Origin: Mesostigma viride
Lineage: Eukaryota; Streptophyta; Mesostigmatophyceae; Mesostigmatales; Mesostigmataceae
Assembly (NCBI GenBank): GCA_009746045.1
Contig: RPFO01000256.1
Location: 194,501-258,500, forward strand
Reading direction: 5' to 3'
DNA length: 64,000 nucleotides
Shown here: positions 55,248 through 63,306 of the stretch, one piece after another
How positions within the stretch are numbered: the stretch's first letter is position 1
How the letters are laid out: every line of letters begins with the position of its first letter
Made by a program: the position numbers and the translations under genes
Notes under the pieces: generated by a model
What the model was told of the DNA's origin: nothing
Databases searched by the model: none
Seen by the model: only the letters and a program-made list of their open reading frames with translations

Positions 55248-56942
55248 CTACGCTGGGATGGTGGCGGGAGTGCCCCACTTGGCCACGAGGTACCCGCGGA
55301 TCAGCTCAAGCTCGGCCGCGGTCTTGGCGGTGTTGTAGACCAGGACCTCTCCGATCCACCCGTCAAACGCGCGGGCAGAGTTGCTTATATCTGCACCGAG
55401 AGCGATACTCCCTGAACCAATAGTAGGGTCGACTCCAGTTCTACTGTAGCCAGATCTTCCATCGAATCGTGTGATAAGTACATTCGTATTGGTGTTGCAT
55501 GAAATCGCCATGACGTGTGGTACGTTGTCGAAGAATTGCGCCCGGGTGCACACGACTTCGTTTACATTATTTGGAGATAAACAGAGAACGTTCTGTGTGT
55601 CTGCCCCGTATGCCATAATATAACCATTGTTCTGGTATGAACCAAGCATATACCCTCTGATATTCGACCCCGGTCCTCTCTGTGGATATGTCGCAGTCGT
55701 TAGCTGTTTGGCGACTAGCAGGATGCTCGTGTTGGCCCCAATCGCCCCCCAAAAGGCGGGGCCATTTGAATATAAGCCCGTCCCGCGCGAGTTGGTAAAT
55801 CGGAGAGACCGTTTTGAGTTCAGTTCCGTTGTATCCAACGTCGGACACGTGGCGGAAGTGTCCGGCCCCAGGTGGTGGCCGTTCGGTCCTTTGTCATTCA
55901 TCCGATTCACGTCCCCCCCTGCTGTGTTTTGCTGGGTTGTGCCGTAGTAGGTGGTGAACAACGTAGAGCTGTCAGACGGGTCGTACCACGCGAACAATGC
56001 GGGGTCCGTTGCCGGGTTGTAATAGTACGTGAATGACAGCATGTTGGATGCTGTATTTCCAAGCCCTGACGTTGCGCTCGTCACGGTGCCAGCGCCCACG
56101 CTTACCGTCGTCGCTAAGTCCGACATGGTAGGGGTCACATCGAATGTGTACGTGGCGCCACTTCCCAGCAAGTTGGACGCAGTTCCGTTGGTGACGGCGA
56201 TGTCGCCCAACGCGAACCCGGTCACCGACGTGCTAAAGGTGGCCGTCACTGGGTAAATGGCACCAGTCTGGGTTCCCGACGCGATAGTAACAGTGAGAGT
56301 GGGCGAGTATGTGAACGACAGAGTGTTGGAGGCCGCGTTGGCGGTTCCTGTCGAGGCGTCCGCGACAGCTCCAGCCCCCACATTGACACTCGTGGCGGCG
56401 TATGCGGTCGTCGGCGTCACCTGGAAGGCGTACGACGCCCCACTTCCGGTAAGGTTGGCGGCGGTCCCGTTGGTCACGGCGATGTCGCCCAACGCGAACC
56501 CCGTCACCGACCTGCTGAACGTGGCTGTCACGTCCACGGGCGATAAGGATGGCGTCAAGCCCGCGGTCGTCGCGAGGGTTACCGTTGGAGGTGGTGAATA
56601 CGTGAAGACTAGCGGAGTTGCTGCGGTGTTGCCGGTTCCTAGCACGCTGCTCGCTGCGTTCCCTCCAACAGTGACTGTTGTCAGCGAATAAGCTACAGCT
56701 GGAGTCACAGAAAATGTGTAAGAGGCGCCGCTACCCGTTAAACCAGATGCAGTACCATTAATGACAACGATATCACCCAAGGTGAACCCAGTGACTGGTT
56801 TGCTGAATGTTGCTGTCACTGTAATTGGTACCGCGCTAGGATACAGTCCATGTGTGGTTGTGAGCGTGGTTGACGGCGCTGTCCTTACCGGTTTGCGCTT
56901 CTTGCGAATCAAAGCAGGACAAATACCATAATCAAACGACAT
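55248..56942 (-). CDS. PLV fibre/adhesin-like protein with Ig-like repeats and a LamG-like end
   Basis: 564 aa, intact. After a basic N-terminus (LIRKKRKPVR, possible capsid anchor) come three ~85-residue repeats (about residues 24–310). They share VTATFS, VTGF-LGDI-V-NGTAS-L-GSGA-Y-F-VTP and a closing N-A-N-L-FTY. This is the pattern of bacterial Ig-like Big_12-type domains. The C-terminal ~230 residues (ALFAWYDPSDSSTLF ... GWIGEVLVYNTAKTAAELELI) look like a concanavalin/LamG jelly-roll, a carbohydrate-binding fold. The position just downstream of the capsid gene and this domain layout suggest a host-attachment fibre. Function is inference; the domain resemblance is directly visible. Confidence 0.75.
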   Translation of the reverse strand: MSFDYGICPALIRKKRKPVRTAPSTTLTTTHGLYPSAVPITVTATFSKPVTGFTLGDIVVINGTASGLTGSGASYTFSVTPAVAYSLTTVTVGGNAASSVLGTGNTAATPLVFTYSPPPTVTLATTAGLTPSLSPVDVTATFSRSVTGFALGDIAVTNGTAANLTGSGASYAFQVTPTTAYAATSVNVGAGAVADASTGTANAASNTLSFTYSPTLTVTIASGTQTGAIYPVTATFSTSVTGFALGDIAVTNGTASNLLGSGATYTFDVTPTMSDLATTVSVGAGTVTSATSGLGNTASNMLSFTYYYNPATDPALFAWYDPSDSSTLFTTYYGTTQQNTAGGDVNRMNDKGPNGHHLGPDTSATCPTLDTTELNSKRSLRFTNSRGTGLYSNGPAFWGAIGANTSILLVAKQLTTATYPQRGPGSNIRGYMLGSYQNNGYIMAYGADTQNVLCLSPNNVNEVVCTRAQFFDNVPHVMAISCNTNTNVLITRFDGRSGYSRTGVDPTIGSGSIALGADISNSARAFDGWIGEVLVYNTAKTAAELELIRGYLVAKWGTPATIPA

Positions 56943-56968
56943 GGAGCTAATATAATATCATCGTCACA

Positions 56969-57139
56969 TTATTTTTTAGAGTTTGGTAGCGGGTACTTGA
57001 AGGTGGGGAGAAGGGGCAATGCTCGTCTAGCTGGCATTGTCATGGACAGACCAGAATCTGCCATTTCAGGAATGTCAAAAATCAACTTCAACCTGTTAAA
57101 CGGATTAGCTGTGATGCTAGGGTCTCGAAAGTAGTCCAT
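56969..57139 (-). CDS. PLV small protein, 56 aa
   Basis: A short intact frame from ATG at 57,139 to TAA at 56,969, placed exactly between the capsid and fibre genes (28 bp and 26 bp gaps). It begins MDYFRDPSITANPFNRLKLI and ends in a proline/lysine-rich stretch. The fit to the gap and the same strand argue that it is real. Unknown function; small virion or cement proteins are common at such positions in PLV gene blocks. Confidence 0.6.
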   Translation of the reverse strand: MDYFRDPSITANPFNRLKLIFDIPEMADSGLSMTMPARRALPLLPTFKYPLPNSKK

Positions 57140-57167
57140 CGTTTGTCATTACACACGTATATATTTT

Positions 57168-58453
57168 TTAGAGGTACACGGCTGCCTGCCTGCCTGCAGC
57201 GATGTCCATCTTTGATTCGCATTCCGTGAAGATGTAGGAAATGCAGTCCGTTGCTCCCTTCTCGACTCGCAGCGTGACCACCGATGCCGTGCCACGAAGG
57301 TCAAGGCCGCTCATGTACTCTGGACCGGCACACGGCATATTAAGGTGACACGCCATCGTGAAGTTGTTGTTTAGCCACGTGGTAGGAGTCATGCCCTCCG
57401 GACACAGGACAAAACATTCCCTGGTCACCGAACGCGGACAACAGATTGATCCACGCCTCGGTTGCGTTCGTACGGTATCCAGGCGCTAGGTTGGATCCGT
57501 TGATGTCGTATTGGTAGGAAGTCATACCATCCGCGATGTGATTGAACATCGTATTGCCAGATGCGTTGGTCACGTCCGCGCCGGCAGCAACCTGAATCGC
57601 CAGGAGTTTGCTGGCGGACGCGGAAGACAGCGACGCCTTGATGGCATAGGGAGAACGAGTCCCGAGCGACTGTTTGGTAGACTGCCACGTCCGCCACTTG
57701 AAGGAGAGAGTTCCACCCTCGGCAAGCCTGGACGAGAAAATCTGGCCCACGATATCTTCTTGGAACCTGTACGTGTCGATGCTAAAGTGGATGTTGCTCA
57801 GTTCGAAACCAACACCTGTCGCTGCTGGAACGGCCACGATGCCATCGCCAGCACAGCTGCCTGCGACGCTAGGAGCATCACCCCTCCATCCATGAGTGTG
57901 ATTCGGATCTCGATGGGGGGGAAGAGACTCAGATCCACGATCCGAGGCTCGCCGCTCAGGAATCCCAAAAAGTGGTCAATGACGCCGTCCACTGCGGTGT
58001 TTGCCTTCACGTTGTTTGTGAGAGTGCCAGCCACGTCAGCGGTGACGATGTTGTATTCTTCGACCAACCAGCGGGAGCCTGCGCGAGATTGTACTCGACA
58101 CCGCCGTGCACCGAGAGCAGCGTATGGAACAGCTGGGAGTAGTCGTTGATGCTGTCGACGGTCTGACCTCCTGCCAGTACCTCGAGGCGCCTGATGATGG
58201 AGGACGTGTACGCGGGGAACTTTGCGAACCCCGCCGTGGTCGTGGGGGTCCCCGTGAAAAACATTGCGAAGGAGTGCAAGTCCACGAACCCGGACGTGGG
58301 GAGGCGGACCGCGACCACAGACCCTTGTTTGATGCCGTCGCTTGCTGAGAGGGTGCTGAGATGGACTCGTTGAGTCGTGTGCTGACCCAGCGCCTTCACG
58401 AGGTATTGCATGGACTTGGGGATAGCGCGCGAGTACCAGGAATTGTCCGAAGC
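57168..58453 (-). pseudogene. PLV major capsid protein gene (double jelly-roll type), frame-broken
   Basis: Runs from MASDNSWYSRAIPKSMQYLV at 58,453 to the stop at 57,168; about 428 codons, normal for PLV capsid proteins. Typical features are LPTSGFVDLHSF, then SSIIRRLEVLAGGQTVDSIN-Y-LFHTLL (the SSLIERVEV-like block of PLV/virophage capsids), and later beta-rich segments. Three frame breaks: near 58,075 (a short G/C run), near 57,860, and near 57,415 (a T run on the coding strand). The reading frame is otherwise well preserved, so breaks may be assembly errors or recent damage. In the capsid of this virus group, trimers of this protein form the shell (family knowledge). Confidence 0.8.
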
Positions 58454-58486
58454 CATAGATTGTGTATACATTCGAATGAGATATTT

Positions 58487-58843
58487 TTACTGAAGAAGCT
58501 GGCCGAGTATGGGATTTTTTACCTTCGCTCCATCAACCCGTCTTTCGAGGTTGGACAGGGCGCTCAGACCAGTGTTTGCGACTGAGTACGCTTTCCCGAG
58601 CAGCGTACTCTTCGCGATCATGTTGGATGGGATGTGTCCGAGCGCGGAATCGACAATGCCCGCCGCCTGTTTGGCAGCCCGCGCCCCGTCGCCAATTTTT
58701 GAGATGACTTCGCCAGCGACGTGCCCGGCTTTCTTGACAGCTGACACGATGGCCGCCCCGTCGCCGACCCTCTTGATAGCGTTGCCGGCAAACTCTCCCA
58801 CGCGTCTAGCCACGTTTCCGATTGCTCCAAAATTAACTTTCAT
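58487..58843 (-). CDS. PLV small basic amphipathic protein (adenovirus pVI-like position)
   Basis: 118 aa from the ATG at 58,843, which overlaps the last codons of the upstream gene (stop at 58,833). A longer in-frame start at 58,906 exists but lies fully inside that gene. Ala/Gly/Lys/Val-rich with helix-forming repeats: VARRVGEFAGNAIKRVGDGA, VKKAGHVAGEVISKIGDGAR, then a second hydrophobic half. Small proteins of this kind sit directly before the capsid gene in many PLVs and are compared with the membrane-active adenovirus pVI. The assignment rests on composition and position. Confidence 0.6.
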   Translation of the reverse strand: MKVNFGAIGNVARRVGEFAGNAIKRVGDGAAIVSAVKKAGHVAGEVISKIGDGARAAKQAAGIVDSALGHIPSNMIAKSTLLGKAYSVANTGLSALSNLERRVDGAKVKNPILGQLLQ

Positions 58844-59694
58844 CGTCCTCGATAGTACTAGATGGCTGAGAAATAAATCTGGTTTGTGGCTGGACGGTCC
58901 TGTCAAGGGCCATATACTTCAAAACGCTCCCGATCTTCCTCGCCTCTATTCCCATCGCCTTCTGAGGGCTTATGCGGAAGGAGAGCTGAAGAGCCCAATC
59001 CGAGTAGACAGTTATAGGAGCGTCGTCCTCGTCGAGCAGTCGGATCGTGATGTTGCTGGGAGAGTCCTTGAGATGCTGCCACAAAGGGGTCGCTGCCTGC
59101 CAAACAATGGGTTCTAAGAACTGCGACATGTTGGGACAGACGGCCAAAAGGCCTCCATATCCCGTGCCTGTCGACGATGATATCACGTTTCCTCGAACGA
59201 TGTCGCTGTATACATACACCATTCTCAGTCTCCCATTCGTTGCTGGCCGGTTGCTAGCGAGGACGCCTGTGAAAGGATATGATCCTTCCATGAGCCCCAA
59301 CACCCGGCCCGTGGGCTCATCCACCGCGACAGAGAACTCGGTGGCATTTGTCACGGTAAAAGACTAGTCGCCCTGTTGTACGTGACCGAGAACCCAGGAT
59401 CTACCGCCTTCAAAGCTTCCTCTATGTTTTTTCGGTTTTCGATAGTCGTGTACGAGCCGAGCGGCAAGGTCACCTTCGTAGGGGACTCGCTGCCAGACAA
59501 ACGGACAGTGAAGTATCGGTTTCCTTCGCTGATGTGAGTCTGTTCAAACGGGATGGTCATGAGGGTAAGCCCGACGTCGTGATAATCGTCAAGGAGTCCC
59601 GCCGGGATGTCCCATACCGGATCCACTAGCGTCCCGCGAGTTCGGTTCTCCGTGCGAAGAGTGAGTGTCAGCGTTTCCTGGATGAACTCCTTCA
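58833..59694 (-). pseudogene. PLV candidate minor capsid (penton-type) protein, frame-broken
   Basis: Two frames that belong together: 59,694–59,351 (MKEFIQETLTLTLRTENRTR ... LPLGSYTTIENRKNIEEALK) and the frame ending at 58,833 (SFTVTNATEFSVAVDEPTGR ... ITVYSDWALQLSFRI). The break is at about 59,359, in a run of four T on the coding strand. The layout, with an N-terminal fitting strand set, a G-Y-T-E block and a late LLDEDDAPI...W-L-LSF signature, is seen in minor virion proteins of PLVs and Maverick-like elements. Penton identity is inference. The gene lies directly upstream of the pVI-like and capsid genes. Confidence 0.55.
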
Positions 59695-59933
59695 TCGGCC
59701 ACTTCTTCTGACAATAGCTCAGAAGTAATTTCGTTTGTCCCAAAAACCTTGACGACGCCTTCCTCAATTTTCGCCGATGCCCTTTTCATGGCGCGCTTCG
59801 TCTTCCCTGTGAGTGGCTTCTTCCTACAGTAGAGCATGGCCGCCTCAATGAACTCTCGCGGGACATTTGGATGGAGGGTCATCCATTGAGAGATCTCGAG
59901 CATCTCGGCGTCAGTGAACAGCGGGCTGCTCAT
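59589..59933 (-). CDS. PLV hypothetical protein, 114 aa
   Basis: Intact frame from ATG at 59,933 (MSSPLFTDAEMLEISQWMTL), with a basic stretch LTGKTKRAMKRASAKIEEG. The C-terminal ~35 codons overlap the start of the next gene in another frame and read like out-of-frame text. In the rearranged copy at 62.8–63.0 kb the frame around GTNEILLAYCQKKW continues differently, so the true end may lie near 59,700. No family recognised. Confidence 0.5.
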   Translation of the reverse strand: MSSPLFTDAEMLEISQWMTLHPNVPREFIEAAMLYCRKKPLTGKTKRAMKRASAKIEEGVVKVFGTNEITSELLSEEVADEGVHPGNADTHSSHGEPNSRDASGSGMGHPGGTP

Positions 59934-59935
59934 GT

Positions 59936-60439
59936 TTACTCTTCTGTGAGATTTTTTTCAGCGCCTTCTTTTGGAATTCCCACGACCGTGTTGTGGACCC
60001 TCCTGAGATGCAGCAGGAGGTTTTTTTCGTTTGCGAACGTGCTCTTACACCCGGGTTGTGGGCATTTCCACCTCGCGCCTCCCACCTGGACTCGTTTCCC
60101 GACAGGTACACCCGCAGGCTCCGGGGGTGCCGCCACTGCTTCATCGACGACAACCGGTTCGGGAGCCGGCGCGACAGGGGCCGGTTGGGCATACGCGGAC
60201 AATGGGGGGTACGCGACCGGTCTAGAGTTCGCCATCACTGACGCCATGAGAAGGGCATCCTTGAACCCTCGCGCCTCTGCGACCTTCCCTTTGTTCACCG
60301 CTCTTCGGACCGGCGCGCTGTGGATGACAATGGTGTTGGTCGATGAAGCGGTCACCTGCGACTGGGGTGCGACCTTACGCTTCGGTTTTCCCCTTTTACT
60401 TGAAGGACGGCGCCGTGCTGATTTCTGACGCCTTGCCAT
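59936..60439 (-). CDS. PLV C2H2 zinc-finger protein, 167 aa
   Basis: N-terminal third is very basic (RRQKSARRRPSSKRGKPKRK), the middle is Ala/Pro-rich (AQPAPVAPAPEPVVVDE), and residues ~123–146 form a classical finger C-x4-C-x12-H-x4-H (CPQPGC ... HLRRVH). DNA binding, in packaging or transcription, is the natural inference. It ends 2 bp before the start codon of the next gene, so the two are probably co-expressed. A damaged copy of its 3' half is present at 63,300–63,040. Confidence 0.75.
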   Translation of the reverse strand: MARRQKSARRRPSSKRGKPKRKVAPQSQVTASSTNTIVIHSAPVRRAVNKGKVAEARGFKDALLMASVMANSRPVAYPPLSAYAQPAPVAPAPEPVVVDEAVAAPPEPAGVPVGKRVQVGGARWKCPQPGCKSTFANEKNLLLHLRRVHNTVVGIPKEGAEKNLTEE

Positions 60440-60461
60440 TTCTGCATATAATCATAGATTT

Positions 60462-61124
60462 TTATAACGTCCAAGTGAGGGTCTTGTTAGTCGACACGGC
60501 CATTTTTCCAGCGCGCGACTTGCAAAACGCGGTAGACAACGCTATGTTTGTTGACGTGTCAGTGGTGATGCGAGGAATCCGCAATGCGATTTCAAACACC
60601 CCGTCATCCTCCTCGTATCCTGAAACAACATTCCAGTTGCTGCCAATTATAACGTTTACCGGCCAGACGGACAGGCCGCTAGCCGTTAAGCGATATGGGT
60701 TTGATATGTCGAGAATCGTTGGTGGGTTGTTATCAAATGTTAACCTGACAAGGATATTGGTCAACGCGGTCGGAAGAGTTAGTTCCGATTGCGTGGCCGG
60801 GTCGTGGAAAGACATCACGCCACGGGGGCGCCATGCCAAAATTGCGGAAGCGGGTAGTCGTATATGGGCTGCCTCAAACCGACCAGAGTCTGCTTCCAAA
60901 ATCGTGTGCGATATACGCCTAGTTTCTCGGACATCTTCATACAGGGCCACGTCCATCCCGTGATTGCCGCCAATTGACGACAGGCTTGAACCATAATAGT
61001 AGCTTAGGCTAGAAGCAAATAAAAGCGGGCTCGGGCCAGATACTGTTGGATCTAATACCTGGAACGTCACGGTCGCCAAATGGATCATACCAGTAACTGG
61101 AGGATCAACCAGTGAAATGATCAC
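60462..61124 (-). CDS. PLV hypothetical structural-type protein, 220 aa
   Basis: Intact frame MIISLVDPPVTGMIHLATVT to the stop. Rich in beta-strand-like alternation (VTFQVLD, NILVRLTF, VWPVNVIIG, FEIALRI); no signal peptide or clear motif. It starts 3 bp after the stop of the upstream gene. Unknown; probably a virion component, by context. Confidence 0.6.
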   Translation of the reverse strand: MIISLVDPPVTGMIHLATVTFQVLDPTVSGPSPLLFASSLSYYYGSSLSSIGGNHGMDVALYEDVRETRRISHTILEADSGRFEAAHIRLPASAILAWRPRGVMSFHDPATQSELTLPTALTNILVRLTFDNNPPTILDISNPYRLTASGLSVWPVNVIIGSNWNVVSGYEEDDGVFEIALRIPRITTDTSTNIALSTAFCKSRAGKMAVSTNKTLTWTL

Positions 61125-61127
61125 AGG

Positions 61128-61811
61128 TTATGTCAACGTACGACGAGGATTTTGAAATTGTGTTGTAGAAAAACCGCCAGTCCACGCTTCTCCAACGACT
61201 ACGTTGATAAGCAACGGATCATTGCTCAACTTGGTGTTTGAAAATCCAAGTCTTACATAAAACTTCCTCACCGACTGACGAGCTGGTAGAATCCCATATA
61301 TTTTGGCAGTATATTGGTTCATTTGCACGCCGTATTGAACATCTGGACACTTAACAACCGTACGTATGACACTCTCATTTGTGAGTGTTAGCTCCTTGAA
61401 CCAAGTATCCGCCACACCCGGTACGGGTTTTGTGACGCTATATTTGCCAAAAATGCTACAATTCCTCGACGAGGTGGACCTGTGACGCAGCTCCAACACG
61501 TCTCCGACGGCTGTGTACGATCCGGATGGGTTGTTGGTTTTTAGAGAGTCGAACTCTATGTCTTGTAGGTCATCTTTGATTGGCCAGACATACGCGCCGT
61601 GGTACTCTCCGCTCAAGTGGAAGACTGGTCGGAGGGGCATCGGAATGTACGGGTCAATAATGTCTGTAGGAGTGGTTGTAAATATACCGGACGAGTTTGA
61701 GATTTTAGTCATGTCACTAAGTTCTTGAGGAGTTGTTTTGGATATATAACGCTCCACTTCCCATCCGATTTTCTTCGAAATGCCACCCAGTAGCTGTTTT
61801 GTTGTCTCCAT
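61128..61811 (-). CDS. PLV hypothetical structural-type protein, 227 aa
   Basis: Intact frame METTKQLLGGISKKIGWEVE to TTQFQNPRRTLT and stop. The N-terminal ~25 residues are helical and basic; the rest is beta-rich (YHGAYVWPIKDDLQDIEF, RKFYVRLGFSN). The FQNP-R motif near its end resembles TTFQNPSEGDDVELRYR in the upstream gene at 62.2–62.75 kb, hinting that the two share a domain or are paralogues. Confidence 0.6.
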   Translation of the reverse strand: METTKQLLGGISKKIGWEVERYISKTTPQELSDMTKISNSSGIFTTTPTDIIDPYIPMPLRPVFHLSGEYHGAYVWPIKDDLQDIEFDSLKTNNPSGSYTAVGDVLELRHRSTSSRNCSIFGKYSVTKPVPGVADTWFKELTLTNESVIRTVVKCPDVQYGVQMNQYTAKIYGILPARQSVRKFYVRLGFSNTKLSNDPLLINVVVGEAWTGGFSTTQFQNPRRTLT

Positions 61812-62179
61812 GATGAGTTTAACGTGTATCGAACCTTCGACTTCAGATTGTCAAACAGGTCGAGTGCATAGTCACTATGGTGCAGATTGATACCCAGCAT
61901 ACCCCAATGCGTCGTAGCCGCATTTCTCCAATTCTGATGGGCATCTGTCGTGGCCGGGTGATATTTATTCGTCAAAGACATAGTATTTTCTGCAAACGAG
62001 ACGAAAGCATCGTTGCTGCCCAAATATAGCCGAAAACACAATAGAAATGGGCCGTCGATGAGCTGCTCTGAAAAAACAACACATTTGCTTGGTGCCGGAG
62101 TGGCTGTTTTTACAAAAAAGAATTTTTCGGGAGACCCTTCAAAGTAGTATTTCGAAGCTTCTGCTTGCAGCGTGGTCAC
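61709..62179 (-). CDS. PLV hypothetical protein, about 120–156 aa
   Basis: Frame from ATG at 62,179 (MTTLQAEASKYYFEGSPEKF). Contains GPFLLCFRLYLGSNDAFVSF and TDAHQNWRNAATTHWGMLGI. The last ~34 codons overlap the next gene out of frame. A stop codon in the neighbouring frame lies a few bases before that gene's ATG (near 61,820), so a 1-nt error may have extended this ORF artificially. Unknown function. Confidence 0.5.
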   Translation of the reverse strand: MTTLQAEASKYYFEGSPEKFFFVKTATPAPSKCVVFSEQLIDGPFLLCFRLYLGSNDAFVSFAENTMSLTNKYHPATTDAHQNWRNAATTHWGMLGINLHHSDYALDLFDNLKSKVRYTLNSSWRQQNSYWVAFRRKSDGKWSVIYPKQLLKNLVT

Positions 62180-62199
62180 GGAGTGGCGCGAGAATGATT

Positions 62200-62753
62200 C
62201 TAGAGAATGAGCGTCGTAGCGGGGCCGTCTATCTCCACGGTCTCTCCTGACAGGTTTGGCGAGTCCTTTACGGTTACGATCCTGTATCTGAGTTCTACAT
62301 CATCGCCTTCGGATGGATTTTGAAACGTCGTTGTCTTCAACGTCCCATCCAAGGCCCCTTGAGATACTCCGTTCGCCAACAGATGAAAACCGGTGAGAGG
62401 AGGCAACGACTTTCCCCACCCCACATCATGGTCTGCGTAGACGCCGTTGATCGCGATTTTTACAGGATTTAGATATGAAATGTAGGAACTTGGTGTCCGG
62501 ATGCCGGAGTGCAGTTGGCTCATTTTTGAAACGCATACCATCACCCCTCCTTTGTGGGTGGTGTAGGAGGTGAGGGTCGAGTCGTTGTAGACGTCTATCT
62601 CGTAGTTCATATACTTGTTACTATCTGCCGCGACTGGCGCGGTGATTACGGCGTCTTCCCCGCGCAGTCCCCCGTTTTGCGAGAGGGAGACTCCGCCGAT
62701 GGTCGGAGTGGTCGGCGTGCGTCCCGCGAGTTTCAGGATTTCTCCGTCGAAGA
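62200..62753 (-). pseudogene. PLV structural-type gene, 5'-truncated at a rearrangement junction
   Basis: Open from the junction at about 62,757 (SLFDGEILKLAGRTPTTPT) through the internal Met at 62,610 (MNYEIDVYNDSTLTSYTTHK) to the stop at 62,200. There is no start codon before the junction. Either translation begins at 62,610 (136 aa) or, more likely, the real N-terminus was lost when the copied segment to the right was joined. Beta-rich; not recognised. Confidence 0.55.
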
Positions 62754-62757
62754 GTGA

Positions 62758-63306
62758 GGTGTCAGCGTTTCCTGGATGAACTCTTCATACGGCCACTTCT
62801 TCTGACAATAAGCTAGAAGTATTTCGTTTGTCCCAAAAACATTGACGACGCTTCCTCAATTTTTTCGCCCGATGCCTTTTCATGGCGCGCTTACCGATTT
62901 CGCCTGTGATGTGGCTTTTCTTCCTACAGTAAGCATGGCCGCCTCAATGAACTCTCGCGGGACATTTTGATGGAGGTCATATTAGAAGATTCTCGAGCAT
63001 TCCGGCGTCAGTGAACAGCAGGGCTGCTCATGTTTAATCTTCTGTGAGATTTTTTCAGGCCTTCTTTTGTGATTCCCACGACCGTGTTGTGGAACCTCCT
63101 GAGATGCAGAGGAGGTTTTTATTTCGTTTGCGACGTGCTCTTACACCGGGGTTGTGGGCATTTCCACCTGCGCTCCCACCTGGACTCGTTTCCGCAGTGT
63201 AAACCCACGGCTCCGGGGGGCCACTGCCTTCATCGATGCAACCGGTTCGGGAGCGGCGCGAAGGGGCCGGTTGGCATCGCGGACAATGGGGGTTACGCGA
63301 CGGTCT
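62758..63306 (-). repeat. indel-ridden copy of the 59,665–60,236 viral segment
   Basis: Aligns end to end with 59,665–60,236 (start of the minor-capsid gene, the 114-aa gene and the 3' half of the zinc-finger gene). It has many single-base insertions and deletions, for example around 62,785, 62,810, 62,870–62,915, 62,970 and 63,055–63,290. All reading frames are destroyed. The right end joins directly to a copy of 57,143 onward at 63,306. Confidence 0.85.

Noticed and set aside
59993-60241. Plus-strand ORFs opposite the viral genes (for example 59,871–60,428 and 56,257–56,691)
   Set aside because: They mirror well-supported minus-strand genes and have no features of their own.
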